DNA of 64,000 bases from an uncultured Clostridia bacterium (GTDB lineage Bacteria; Bacillota; Clostridia; Oscillospirales; Ruminococcaceae). Position numbers and translations under genes: made by a program. How positions within the stretch are numbered: position 1 is the first letter of the stretch; each line of letters starts with the position of its first letter. The stretch spans positions 1 to 64,000 of the forward strand of contig CAMCPM010000009.1 of NCBI GenBank assembly GCA_945876755.1, in the 5' to 3' direction. The notes beneath the pieces are model-generated. The model was not told where the DNA came from and did no database searches. It was given only the letters and a program-made list of their open reading frames with translations. Shown in pieces: positions 57,424 through 64,000 of the stretch.

Positions 57424-58614
57424 TCAGATAATGCTGAGGAGTACGCCTGCCGCAACAGCCGAACCGATAACGCCTGCAACGTTCGGACCCATAGCGTGCA
57501 TGAGCAGGAAGTTCGTGGGATTTTCCTGAGCGCCCACCTTCTGGGAAACACGGGCAGCCATAGGAACTGCGGATACGCCGGCAGAACCGATAAGCGGATT
57601 GACCTTGCCCTTTGTAACAACGTACATGATCTTACCGAAGAGTACGCCGCAGGCAGTACCGATGCCAAATGCGATAACGCCGAGAATGATAACCTTTGCA
57701 AAAGAAACGTTAAGGATCTTGTCAGCCTGTGTTGTAGCGCCGACGGAAACGCCGAGGAAGATAGTAACGATGTTCATAAGTGCGTTCTGAGCCGTGTCAA
57801 CAAGACGGTTGCAGACGCCGCTTTCTTTAAGAAGGTTACCAAGCATAAGCATACCTACGAGAGGAGCAGCCGAAGGAACAAGCAGGGAAATAACGATTGT
57901 AACTGCGATAGGGAAGATTATCTTTTCGGTCTTGGAAACGGTTCTGAGCTGTTCCATCACAACGGAACGCTCTTTCTTGGTTGTGAGCAGCTTCATAATA
58001 GGCGGCTGAATAATAGGAACAAGTGCCATGTATGTGTAAGCTGCAAGAGCGATAGTACCTGTATCTATCGTGTCTGTGGGTTTAAGGAGTTTACTGGAAA
58101 CGTAAATAGCGGTAGGACCGTCAGCGCCGCCGATAATTGCGATAGAGCCTGCTTCGGTAGCGGACATTCCCAGAAGAGCCGCACCGATAAAGGTGAAGAA
58201 GATACCTGCCTGAGCAGCAGCGCCCAAAAGGAAGCTCTTTGGATTTGCAATAAGCGGAGAGAAGTCGGTCATAGTACCTATACCGAGGAAGATAAGCGGA
58301 GGGTAGACCTGAAGCTTTACACCAAGATAAAGCAGGTCGAGCAGACCGCCGTTGGTAAGTACGTTCAGAACATCTATATGCCCCTCTTCGTTGATAATGA
58401 ACAGGTCGGGGTTGTAAAGTCCCGAAAGAGGCAGGTTGGTAAGAAGCATACCGAAAGAAATAGGGAGAAGCAGAAGCGGTTCAAAGTTTTTCGCAATAGC
58501 AAGATACATAAAAACAAAAGAAATCAGTATCATAATGATCTCTTTTATTCCCAGAGCCGCAAATCCGCTTGACTGGGCGAGACTTACAATGGCCTCCTTA
58601 AAAATCTCAAACAT
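57424..58614 (-). CDS. Sodium-pumping decarboxylase beta subunit (OadB/GcdB/MmdB family)
   Basis: The 396-residue polytopic membrane protein has about ten hydrophobic segments, the family motifs GGADGPTAIYVS (near residue 200) and NPxxFLL/GPNVAGVIGSAVAAG (near the end), and an ASP-type region in the middle. The beta subunit uses the free energy of biotin-bound CO2 release to export Na+. Only the small gamma-like subunit gene is adjacent; the carboxyltransferase and biotin-carrier genes are not in the window, so the exact substrate (oxaloacetate, glutaconyl-CoA or methylmalonyl-CoA) is open. GAAAGGA lies 9 bp before the ATG. Confidence 0.9.
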   Translation of the reverse strand: MFEIFKEAIVSLAQSSGFAALGIKEIIMILISFVFMYLAIAKNFEPLLLLPISFGMLLTNLPLSGLYNPDLFIINEEGHIDVLNVLTNGGLLDLLYLGVKLQVYPPLIFLGIGTMTDFSPLIANPKSFLLGAAAQAGIFFTFIGAALLGMSATEAGSIAIIGGADGPTAIYVSSKLLKPTDTIDTGTIALAAYTYMALVPIIQPPIMKLLTTKKERSVVMEQLRTVSKTEKIIFPIAVTIVISLLVPSAAPLVGMLMLGNLLKESGVCNRLVDTAQNALMNIVTIFLGVSVGATTQADKILNVSFAKVIILGVIAFGIGTACGVLFGKIMYVVTKGKVNPLIGSAGVSAVPMAARVSQKVGAQENPTNFLLMHAMGPNVAGVIGSAVAAGVLLSII

Positions 58615-58652
58615 TAAAACATATCCTTTCTATATCTGAATAAAAGCAAAGA

Positions 58653-59030
58653 TCAAAACGGATTTGTAGTCTCTTTCAGACCTGCCATAGCCCAAGCGCT
58701 TCTTGAAGCGGCACCGGGAGCAGCCTTGACTGACTTGACTCTGTAAGACTTTCCGTCAGCAGCGCCCATCATAGCAACAGCAGCGGAAATAACGGCAATT
58801 ATCTCGTCATCGTCGGCAGCGGCAACAGGTGCAGCAGCGGCAGCCGGAGCCTGTACAGCCTTAGGTGCGGGAGCAGCCGCAGACTTATTTTTCTTCTTTG
58901 CGTCAACAGCAGTGAAAATTTTACCGATAATGCTTATGAAAGCGATAAGCAGAACAAGTCCGAGAAATACAACAACAAGACCTGTAATGACTACAGCAAA
59001 TACATAAGACATTTCCATTTGCATTTCCAT
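58653..59030 (-). CDS. Small OadG/gamma-type decarboxylase subunit
   Basis: The 125-residue protein has one N-terminal membrane helix (about residues 7-30), then a Lys-rich segment, an Ala/Pro-rich linker (about 44-70) and a C-terminal part with DDEIIAVISAAVAMM and a final WAMAGLKETTNPF. This order is typical of gamma/delta subunits that anchor the biotin carrier and couple to the beta subunit. AAAGGAG lies 9 bp before ATG 59030. It is transcribed first, 38 bp ahead of the beta subunit gene. Confidence 0.85.
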   Translation of the reverse strand: MEMQMEMSYVFAVVITGLVVVFLGLVLLIAFISIIGKIFTAVDAKKKNKSAAAPAPKAVQAPAAAAAPVAAADDDEIIAVISAAVAMMGAADGKSYRVKSVKAAPGAASRSAWAMAGLKETTNPF

Positions 59031-59199
59031 AGAAAAAACTCCTTTAATCAATATCTAATTTATTATAACTTATTTTAACTGAATTTGCAATATCTTTTTT
59101 GATAAAAAAATAACAATTTATAATTTTTTTTAAGACGTAATTATTAATTGTATTCAGTTAACAGCAGGTTCATTAAAAATAAATATTATTCGACTTTTA

Positions 59200-59228
59200 T
59201 TGCCATACAAAATAATTTATAGTATTAT
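59200..59228 (+). promoter_or_regulatory. Promoter of the mechanosensitive channel gene
   Basis: TTGCCA (59200-59205), 17-bp spacer, TATTAT (59223-59228), about 30 bp before the start codon. Confidence 0.75.
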
Positions 59229-59258
59229 CAGCGAAAAGCTTTGAAAGGATATGAAAAG

Positions 59259-60080
59259 ATGTTTGATATAGCAAAAGATTTTTTTATAAGATTAATTAAC
59301 GGGATAGTTGGTTTTATACCTACCTTGCTGCTTGCGATAATCATTTTTGCAGTAGGCACTATTCTCAATAAGCTTATCCTCAACCTTTTTGCAAAAGGCG
59401 TTGAGAGAAGCAAAATGGACGAAACGGTCCGCAAATTCCTTTCCTCGGTAATTAAAATAGTTATAACAGCGCTTGTGCTTATTATCGTGCTTACGGTACT
59501 TGGCATCCCGATGACGTCTATCATTACCGTACTTGGTACTGCCGGTGTTGCGGTAGGTCTTGCGCTGAAGGACAGCCTTTCCAACGTTGCAGGCGGCGTG
59601 ATACTTCTTATCAACAGAACGATAAAGGTCGGGGATTATGTTGATATCGGCGCATATTCGGGCGTTGTGGACGAGGTATCCATTCTCTTTACAAAAATTG
59701 TAACTGTTGACAATAAGGATGTGTACATACCGAACGGTACTGTTGCCACTTCCGCTATTACCAATTACAGCAGCGAGGGCAAACGCAGAGTTGACCTTGT
59801 TTTTGGTATTTCCTATGACAACGACCATAAAAAGGCGGTCGAAGCGATAAAAAGCGTAATTGACAAGCATCCGCTTATTCTGAAGGACAACGATATTTTT
59901 GTAAGACTCGGCGAGCTTGGTTCAAGCTCAATGAATATCACGGTAAGAGTGTGGACGAAGAATTCCGATTACTGGACGGTATATTTTGACCTTATCGAGC
60001 AGGTAAAGGAAAAGTTTGACGAGGAGAATATTATTGTTCCGTATAATCAGCTTGACGTACACGTTTTGGAGAAAAATTAA
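59259..60080 (+). CDS. mscS: Small-conductance mechanosensitive channel (MscS family)
   Basis: The 273-residue protein has three N-terminal helices. The pore helix is the Gly/Ala-rich VLGTAGVAVGLALKDSLSNVAGGVILLI (about residues 87-115), followed by the beta domain motif KVGDYVDIG and YIPNGTVATSAITNYS, and the C-terminal cytoplasmic domain. It opens under membrane tension to release osmolytes. ATG 59259 has GAAAGGA 9 bp upstream; an in-frame TTG at 59241 does not. The length is typical for a short MscS. Confidence 0.93.
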   Translation: MFDIAKDFFIRLINGIVGFIPTLLLAIIIFAVGTILNKLILNLFAKGVERSKMDETVRKFLSSVIKIVITALVLIIVLTVLGIPMTSIITVLGTAGVAVGLALKDSLSNVAGGVILLINRTIKVGDYVDIGAYSGVVDEVSILFTKIVTVDNKDVYIPNGTVATSAITNYSSEGKRRVDLVFGISYDNDHKKAVEAIKSVIDKHPLILKDNDIFVRLGELGSSSMNITVRVWTKNSDYWTVYFDLIEQVKEKFDEENIIVPYNQLDVHVLEKN

Positions 60081-60093
60081 AAACAGAAGCTTG

Positions 60094-60130
60094 CCCCGAA
60101 AGCGGTTTAAAAGACCGTTTTCGGGGTTTT
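60094..60130 (+). terminator. Terminator after mscS
   Basis: CCCCGAAAGCGGT pairs with ACCGTTTTCGGGG over 13 positions with one wobble and is followed by TTTT. Confidence 0.92.
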
Positions 60131-60157
60131 GTATTCAAGACTTTCGTAAGGAGAGTA

Positions 60158-60186
60158 TTGACAAAAGCAGAAAAATGTAGTAGTAT
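60158..60186 (+). promoter_or_regulatory. Promoter of the type I toxin mRNA
   Basis: TTGACA (60158-60163), 17-bp spacer, TAGTAT (60181-60186), about 68 bp before the toxin start. Confidence 0.8.
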
Positions 60187-60216
60187 GACAAGCATGGCAT
60201 AACACTAAAACGGTAG

Positions 60217-60253
60217 GCGGTCTATTCTTCCCCTCAGAAATGGGGGTGAGCGT
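60217..60253 (+). repeat. Toxin leader repeat, copy 1
   Basis: GCGGT...ATTCTT...CTCA...GGGGTGA..CGT recurs imperfectly at 60358-60394. Copy 1 includes the toxin ribosome binding site. Confidence 0.7.
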
Positions 60254-60337
60254 ATGACATGGAACGATTTTTTAACACTCGCTCTTGTTGTTTGCAATAT
60301 CATTCAGATAGCGCAAAATCGCAATAAAAAGAAATAA
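60254..60337 (+). CDS. Putative type I toxin (holin-like toxin family)
   Basis: The 27-residue peptide starts M-T-W-N-D-F-L-T-L-A-L-V-V and continues with a hydrophobic I-I-Q-I segment before a basic tail R-N-K-K-K, the pattern of the Hol_Tox/TxpA-like type I toxins of Firmicutes. GGGGGTG ends 5 nt before the ATG. The locus has its own promoter (60158) and ends in a hairpin that includes the stop codon. On the other strand a consensus promoter drives an RNA that overlaps the toxin 3' end. Such peptides insert in the membrane and are silenced by antisense RNA. No experimental evidence is available here. Confidence 0.82.
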   Translation: MTWNDFLTLALVVCNIIQIAQNRNKKK

Positions 60338-60370
60338 CCGCCCCATCTCCAAATGCAGCGGTTATTCTTT
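60333..60370. terminator. Bidirectional terminator shared by toxin and antitoxin
   Basis: AATAACCGC (60333-60341) pairs with GCGGTTATT (60358-60366). Plus-strand tail CTTT; minus-strand tail TTTCTTTTTATT. The toxin TAA is within the stem. Confidence 0.8.
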
Positions 60371-60394
60371 AACTCAAACATGAGGGGTGACCGT
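60358..60394 (+). repeat. Toxin leader repeat, copy 2, within the antitoxin gene
   Basis: Diverged duplicate of 60217-60253; no start codon follows it, so it is either a dead second toxin leader or a functional part of the antitoxin. Confidence 0.7.
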
Positions 60395-60418
60395 CTAACG
60401 GTTATGCCCTTTAATATT

Positions 60419-60447
60419 ATTATACAGTCACTTGATAAATATGTCAA
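60419..60447 (-). promoter_or_regulatory. Consensus promoter of the antitoxin RNA
   Basis: On the minus strand TTGACA (60447-60442), 17-bp spacer and TATAAT (60424-60419): a full consensus promoter, stronger than the toxin promoter. Confidence 0.9.
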
Positions 60448-60516
60448 GTGTTTTTTGTTTTCTCTCATCATGGAGAAAAGTAAATGCTGTTTTTTCAGAA
60501 AATTTTCAAATACCTA

Positions 60517-60545
60517 TTGCAATTTAATATTATATGTGATATAAT
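60517..60545 (+). promoter_or_regulatory. Promoter of the zinc-ribbon membrane protein gene
   Basis: TTGCAA (60517-60522), 17-bp spacer and TATAAT (60540-60545) with extended TGA before it. It is strikingly similar to the promoter at 60854. Confidence 0.85.
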
Positions 60546-60560
60546 ATACTTGATGATAAC

Positions 60561-60604
60561 GGAAAGGGGGATATGCTTCTTTGCGGAAGCATTATCATAA
60601 TATG
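60561..60604 (+). promoter_or_regulatory. Ribosome binding site separated from start codon by hairpin
   Basis: GGAAAGGGGG (60561-60570) is followed by ATGCTTC (60573-60579) pairing with GAAGCAT (60586-60592) around TTTGCG, then ATG 60602. The effective spacing is 11 nt. Confidence 0.75.
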
Positions 60605-60835
60605 AAATGTCCAAGATGCGGCTCTTATGACGTGACCATTCAGGCTGTCACCGAAACCAAAACCAAAACTAAGTACAGAGGCTGCTTCGGCTGGGCTTTG
60701 TGGATTCTGCTTGCAATATGCACCTGCGGACTTATCCTCATTATCCCTGCGCTTACCAACAGCCGAACTAAAACAAAGACCAAGACCCACAGCGAAGCCG
60801 TCTGCCAGCACTGCGGCAACAGGTGGAGAGTCTGA
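60602..60835 (+). CDS. Small zinc-ribbon membrane protein
   Basis: The 77-residue protein starts M-K-C-P-R-C-G and ends with V-C-Q-H-C-G-N-R-W, so two CxxC pairs at its two ends could form one zinc ribbon. Between them is one hydrophobic segment (about residues 29-50) flanked by Thr/Lys repeats (T-K-T-K-T). I cannot name a family. ATG 60602 was chosen because the hairpin-separated binding site serves it. Its promoter resembles that of the hydrogenase operon downstream. Confidence 0.7.
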   Translation: MKCPRCGSYDVTIQAVTETKTKTKYRGCFGWALWILLAICTCGLILIIPALTNSRTKTKTKTHSEAVCQHCGNRWRV

Positions 60836-60853
60836 AAAATTTTCAATTTGTTA

Positions 60854-60882
60854 TTGCAATCCGTGAAAAAATGTGATATAAT
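60854..60882 (+). promoter_or_regulatory. Promoter of the hydrogenase-maturation operon
   Basis: TTGCAA (60854-60859), 17-bp spacer, TATAAT (60877-60882) with TGA extension. Transcription would start near 60889, giving a 300-nt leader. Confidence 0.85.
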
Positions 60883-60888
60883 TTAATC

Positions 60889-61045
60889 AGTAAGCGGAAA
60901 GGTTCTCCCTGACCGTGAACGGAAATTTATATTATGATATTATGATCGTTCTGACGCCCGAAGATTTCTGAGGGGAAAGGCAGCGGTAAAAAATACGCTA
61001 TTTTTGCGCCTGCGGGAAGAACTGTCCCACGGGCGTTTTTATTTG
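60889..61045 (+). promoter_or_regulatory. Structured leader RNA with intrinsic terminator, possible unassigned riboswitch or attenuator
   Basis: After the start site, GAACG...CGTTC (about 60918-60952) forms a stem, AAAAATA-CGC-TATTTTT (60989-61005) a second one, and CGCCTGCGGGA/TCCCACGGGCG (61007-61017/61025-61035) a terminator followed by TTTTT. The GCG at 60983-60985 can pair with the first bases of the terminator, offering an alternative fold. I compared it from memory with SAM, TPP, cobalamin, FMN, glycine, lysine, purine, c-di-GMP, THF, ZTP, Moco, Mn and fluoride aptamers and recognise none. Confidence 0.5.
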
Positions 61046-61151
61046 GAGGAAGTTTGAAAATAAATTTTCAAACCCGAGTTTTGTTTTTCAAGCTGTCGCT
61101 TGAAATTTTGCGCGCCGACTGCGTCGCGCTTAAAACCACAAAACATCGAAA

Positions 61152-61191
61152 GGAGTGCATTTTTCCTGTCGGAAAAATGGTAATAATTATG
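61152..61191 (+). promoter_or_regulatory. Ribosome binding site separated from start codon by 9-bp hairpin
   Basis: AGGAG (to 61155), then CATTTTTCC (61158-61166) pairs perfectly with GGAAAAATG (61171-61179) around TGTC; ATG 61189. The effective spacing is 11 nt. Confidence 0.75.
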
Positions 61192-61461
61192 GAAACAAGA
61201 GTCGCATTGATCGGCATAGTCGTGGAAAACACCGACTCCGCCGAACAGCTTAATCAGGTGCTTCATCAGTACGGCAAATACATAATCGGCAGAATGGGTA
61301 TTCCGTACCAAAAAAGAAATGTTTCGATAATCAGCGTGGCGGTGGACGCTCCTGCAAACGTGATAAGCGCTCTGTCGGGCAAGCTTGGAATGTTGGACGG
61401 CGTTTCAACCAAAACTATCTATTCCAGATTAACGGAGAACGGCAATGAACCGAATAATTGA
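61189..61461 (+). CDS. TM1266-type iron-only hydrogenase system regulator
   Basis: The 90-residue protein begins METRVALIGIVVEN and continues with LHQYGKYIIGRMGIPYQKRNVSIISVAVDA and a C-terminal LSGKLGMLDGVSTKTIYS, the ACT-like fold of the family found next to [FeFe]-hydrogenase maturation genes. Its exact role is unknown; the name regulator is by association. ATG 61189 is used instead of the in-frame start at 61054, since the binding site at 61152 serves it. It overlaps hydE by 17 bp. Confidence 0.9.
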   Translation: METRVALIGIVVENTDSAEQLNQVLHQYGKYIIGRMGIPYQKRNVSIISVAVDAPANVISALSGKLGMLDGVSTKTIYSRLTENGNEPNN

Positions 61462-62491
61462 ACTGATAAACAAGCTTGAAAAAGAGCATATCCTTCCCAA
61501 AAGCGAGCTTGCTTATATAATTGAAAATCATACTCCCGAAACGGACGAATACCTTTTTGAACGGGCAAGACGTATCCGTGAAGCGCACTACGGCAAGGAC
61601 GTCTATATCCGCGGTCTGATAGAGTTTACAAACTACTGCAAAAACGACTGCCTTTACTGCGGAATACGCCGAAGCGCAAAGCAGGCGGAGCGCTACCGCC
61701 TTACCGAAGAGCAGATATTGTCCTGCTGTGAGAGCGGATATGCGCTTGGTTTCCGTACCTTTGTACTTCAGGGCGGTGAGGATAATTTCTATACCGATGA
61801 GCTGATGGTGAAAATTATTTCAGAAATAAAATCACGCTACACCGACTGCGCTCTGACCCTTTCGATAGGGGAAAAATCCCGTGAAAGCTATGAGGCGTAC
61901 TTTGCGGCAGGGGCAGACCGCTATCTTCTGCGGCACGAAACGGCGGACAGCGCCCATTACAGCAGGCTGCACCCCAAAAACCTTTCCCTTGAAAACCGCA
62001 AGAGATGTCTTTCTGATTTGAAAAGCATAGGCTTTCAGACGGGCTGCGGCTTTATGGTTGGTTCGCCGTACCAGACCGCTGAAAATCTTGCCGAGGACTT
62101 GATTTACATACACGAATTGCAGCCCCATATGGTGGGTATCGGACCTTTCATTCCGCACCACGATACGCCTTTTGCGGACGAAAAGGCAGGTACTCTTGAA
62201 ATGACCCTGCTTATGCTGGGACTTGTGCGGCTTATCCTGCCGAATGTGCTTCTGCCTGCAACAACAGCGCTGGGTACTATCCACCCAAAAGGCAGGGAAA
62301 AGGGCATACTTGCAGGAGCAAACGTCGTTATGCCGAATCTGTCCCCAAAGGACGTCCGCAAAAAGTATCTTCTGTACGATAACAAGATTTGCACGGGAGA
62401 CGAAGCGGCGGAATGTATAAAGTGCCTTGGAAACCGTATGAACTCCATAGGGTACAGACTTGTCACCGACCGTGGCGACTGGAAAAACTAA
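61445..62491 (+). CDS. hydE: [FeFe]-hydrogenase maturase HydE (radical SAM)
   Basis: The 348-residue protein has the radical-SAM cluster motif C65-x3-C69-x2-C72 (TNYCKNDCLYCGI), then a TIM-barrel with VLQGGED and GCGFMVGSPYQT. HydE makes part of the H-cluster dithiolate bridge precursor in concert with HydG and HydF. The start overlaps the TM1266-type gene end. The family's second, non-essential cluster at the C terminus is not obvious here. The operon order is regulator, hydE, hydG, hydF. Confidence 0.94.
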   Translation: MNRIIELINKLEKEHILPKSELAYIIENHTPETDEYLFERARRIREAHYGKDVYIRGLIEFTNYCKNDCLYCGIRRSAKQAERYRLTEEQILSCCESGYALGFRTFVLQGGEDNFYTDELMVKIISEIKSRYTDCALTLSIGEKSRESYEAYFAAGADRYLLRHETADSAHYSRLHPKNLSLENRKRCLSDLKSIGFQTGCGFMVGSPYQTAENLAEDLIYIHELQPHMVGIGPFIPHHDTPFADEKAGTLEMTLLMLGLVRLILPNVLLPATTALGTIHPKGREKGILAGANVVMPNLSPKDVRKKYLLYDNKICTGDEAAECIKCLGNRMNSIGYRLVTDRGDWKN

Positions 62492-62532
62492 GTTAAAAAA
62501 TATCCGTAAGGAAACAGAAAGGAAATAAAATC

Positions 62533-63948
62533 ATGTACGATCCAAAATCATTGAAAGCAGAAGAATTCATCAGCGACGAGGAAATTCTCGAAACCCTTGC
62601 CTACGCCGAGAAAAACAAGGATAACGCCGAGCTTATCGACAGCATTATCGCAAAGGCTGAGCTGAGAAAGGGACTTAGCCACCGTGAAGCGGCAGTGCTT
62701 CTCGACTGTACCCTTGAGGACAGAAATGAGCGCATTTTCAAGCTTGCCGAGCAGATAAAAAAGGATTTTTACGGCAACCGTATCGTAATGTTTGCGCCGC
62801 TGTATCTTTCCAACTACTGCGTAAACGGCTGCGTTTACTGCCCGTACCACATGAAAAACAAGCATATCGCCCGTAAGAAGCTTACTCAGGAGGAAGTCCG
62901 CAACGAAGTTATCGCCCTTCAGGATATGGGTCACAAGCGTCTTGCTATCGAAGCAGGCGAAGACCCCGTAAACAACCCCATAGAGTATATCCTCGAATGT
63001 ATTGATACAATTTACTCCATCAAGCACAAGAACGGAGCTATCCGCAGAGTAAACGTAAATATCGCCGCAACTACCGTTGAAAATTACCGCAAGCTTAAAG
63101 AAGCAGGCATCGGTACATACATTCTTTTCCAGGAAACCTACCACAAGGAAAGCTACCTCAAGCTTCACCCAACAGGCCCCAAGCACGACTACGCTTACCA
63201 TACCGAAGCTATGGACAGAGCAATGGACGGCGGCATAGACGATGTCGGACTGGGAGTTCTGTTCGGCTTGGAGCTTTACCGCTATGAGTTTGCAGGACTT
63301 CTCATGCACGCCGAGCATCTTGAAGCTGTTCACGGCGTAGGACCTCATACCATCAGCGTTCCCCGTCTTAAAAAGGCGGACGACATTGACCCCACTCAGT
63401 TTGACAACGGCATCTCCGACGAGATATTTGCAAAAATTTGCGCACTTATCAGAATTTCCGTACCGTATACAGGTATGATAATTTCCACAAGAGAAAGTCA
63501 GGCGGTAAGAGAAAAGGTAATCCGCCTTGGCGTTTCCCAGATAAGCGGCGCTTCAAGGACTTCCGTGGGCGGCTATACCGAAAAGGAAAGACCCCACGAC
63601 AGCGAGCAGTTTGACGTTTCCGACCAGAGAACTCTCGACGAGGTCGTAAAGTGGCTTATGGAGCTTGGCTATATCCCCAGCTTCTGTACAGCCTGCTATC
63701 GTGAGGGCAGAACAGGCGACAGATTTATGTCCCTCTGCAAAAGCGGTCAGATACAGAACTGCTGTCACCCCAACGCACTTATGACGTTAAAGGAGTACCT
63801 TATGGACTATGCAACTCCGGGCACTCGTGAAGTAGGCGAAAAGCTTATTCTTGACGAGATAAAGAACGTTCCCAACGAAAAGGTGCGGGGCATAGTTATT
63901 GACAATCTTGCAAAGATAGAAAACGGTACAAGAGATTTCAGATTCTGA
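62533..63948 (+). CDS. hydG: [FeFe]-hydrogenase maturase HydG (tyrosine lyase)
   Basis: The 471-residue protein has the radical-SAM motif C96-x3-C100-x2-C103 (NYCVNGCVYCPYH) and the C-terminal auxiliary cluster region around residue 385 (CTACYREGRTGDRFMSLCKSG). HydG cleaves tyrosine to give the CO and CN ligands of the H-cluster. AAAGGAAA precedes the ATG. It follows hydE by 41 bp and precedes hydF by 23 bp. Confidence 0.96.
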   Translation: MYDPKSLKAEEFISDEEILETLAYAEKNKDNAELIDSIIAKAELRKGLSHREAAVLLDCTLEDRNERIFKLAEQIKKDFYGNRIVMFAPLYLSNYCVNGCVYCPYHMKNKHIARKKLTQEEVRNEVIALQDMGHKRLAIEAGEDPVNNPIEYILECIDTIYSIKHKNGAIRRVNVNIAATTVENYRKLKEAGIGTYILFQETYHKESYLKLHPTGPKHDYAYHTEAMDRAMDGGIDDVGLGVLFGLELYRYEFAGLLMHAEHLEAVHGVGPHTISVPRLKKADDIDPTQFDNGISDEIFAKICALIRISVPYTGMIISTRESQAVREKVIRLGVSQISGASRTSVGGYTEKERPHDSEQFDVSDQRTLDEVVKWLMELGYIPSFCTACYREGRTGDRFMSLCKSGQIQNCCHPNALMTLKEYLMDYATPGTREVGEKLILDEIKNVPNEKVRGIVIDNLAKIENGTRDFRF

Positions 63949-63971
63949 TTTTTGAAAGGAATGGTCTGTTT

Positions 63972-64000
63972 ATGAGCCTTAACAGTACGCCCTCTGCAAA
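63972..64000 (+). CDS. hydF: Start of HydF maturation GTPase (cut by window end)
   Basis: Nine full codons, M-S-L-N-S-T-P-S-A, match the usual N terminus of HydF (M-x-L-N-x-T-P-S), which precedes the GTPase P-loop. AAAGGA lies about 13 nt before the ATG. HydF is the scaffold on which the H-cluster subsite is assembled. The assignment rests on this short match and the gene order. Confidence 0.7.

Larger units (their letters stand above)
60322..60412 (-). ncRNA. Antisense RNA antitoxin (ends approximate)
   Basis: Starting about 7 bp after the minus-strand -10, this RNA of about 90 nt would run back to the shared terminator at 60333-60366, whose minus-strand side ends in a T-rich stretch. It is fully complementary to the toxin mRNA 3' end, if the toxin mRNA ends at the same hairpin. 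Its first part (60373-60394) is also nearly complementary to the toxin's own ribosome-binding region (60233-60253), because the plus strand there is a diverged duplicate of that region. Confidence 0.75.
60836..61188. other. 353-bp leader of the hydrogenase-maturation operon
   Basis: It contains the promoter at 60854, a structured transcribed leader from about 60889, an intrinsic terminator (61007-61045), a TTTCAAGC-TGTC-GCTTGAAA hairpin near 61086-61105, and a hairpin before the start codon (61158-61179). No gene in it is supported. Confidence 0.65.

Noticed and set aside
57496..58572. Cys/Arg-rich open frame opposite the decarboxylase beta gene
   Set aside because: It is a shadow of a membrane-protein gene; there is no promoter or binding site.
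60889..61045. Assignment to a known riboswitch class
   Set aside because: None of the consensus cores I could recall (SAM, TPP, cobalamin, c-di-GMP, glycine, Moco and others) is present.
61054..61188. Upstream in-frame start for the TM1266-type gene, adding 45 residues
   Set aside because: The added residues cover hairpins and the binding site, and homologues begin at METRVALIG-like positions.

Overview
The window reads as a contiguous piece of chromosome from an anaerobic, fermentative, Gram-positive Clostridia, most likely a Ruminococcus-like member of the Oscillospiraceae/Ruminococcaceae. This placement is an inference from gene content: [FeFe]-hydrogenase maturases, formate-tetrahydrofolate ligase, pyruvate formate-lyase activase, Rex, a Na+-pumping decarboxylase beta subunit, dnaX-ebfC-recR beside a small SRP RNA, AGGAGG-type ribosome binding sites and TTGACA/TATAAT promoters. 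No rRNA, CRISPR array, intact insertion sequence or prophage was seen.

Layout. 1-5.1 kb: end of a LuxR-type regulator, a large membrane beta-propeller/HD-GYP protein and a BMP-type binding protein. 5.1-5.9 kb: gene debris, including the tail of a MazG-like gene, and a 10-bp tandem repeat. 6-10.3 kb: an RND efflux pump with its TetR repressor behind a 20-bp perfect palindrome. 10.4-17.1 kb: divergent Crp/Fnr regulator and ferredoxin, HtrA protease, a MORN lipoprotein gene bracketed by a 36-bp direct repeat, a DUF368 transporter and an iron alcohol dehydrogenase with a likely Rex site. 17.4-24.7 kb: a five-gene transport operon (two sugar-type permeases, a long membrane-fusion protein, a MacB-like periplasmic protein and a solute-binding lipoprotein) without an ATPase. 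24.7-31.6 kb: pflA, acetyltransferases, phosphoglucomutase, a lipase-like hydrolase and a ComM-type ATPase. 31.8-39.6 kb: rpoB-rpoC. 39.7-46.3 kb (minus strand): fhs, nadE, aroK and two unknown genes. 46.5-50.8 kb: SRP RNA, a TPR protein, dnaX, ebfC, recR and two tRNA-Gln genes. 52.2-56.7 kb: aconitase, two small genes, isocitrate dehydrogenase and rex. 57.4-60.1 kb: decarboxylase beta and gamma-like subunits and an MscS channel. 60.1-64 kb: a previously hidden type I toxin-antitoxin locus, a zinc-ribbon membrane protein and the start of the hydrogenase-maturation operon (TM1266-type regulator, hydE, hydG, hydF).

How the genes fit together. The metabolic genes describe redox-balanced fermentation: oxidative citrate-to-oxoglutarate steps, formate and one-carbon chemistry, alcohol formation and H2 production, with Rex and a Crp/Fnr protein as candidate redox or metabolic regulators.

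The most unusual signals are non-coding. (1) Four genes have the ribosome binding site and the start codon separated by a 6-9 bp hairpin; removing the hairpin restores a spacing of about 10-14 nt, and two of the hairpins are nearly the same sequence. (2) A toxin/antisense RNA pair includes a duplicated copy of the toxin leader inside the antitoxin. (3) Two intergenic regions are mosaics of many different palindromic units, sharing blocks with each other in both orientations. (4) The hydrogenase operon has a long structured leader with an intrinsic terminator that I cannot assign to a known riboswitch class.
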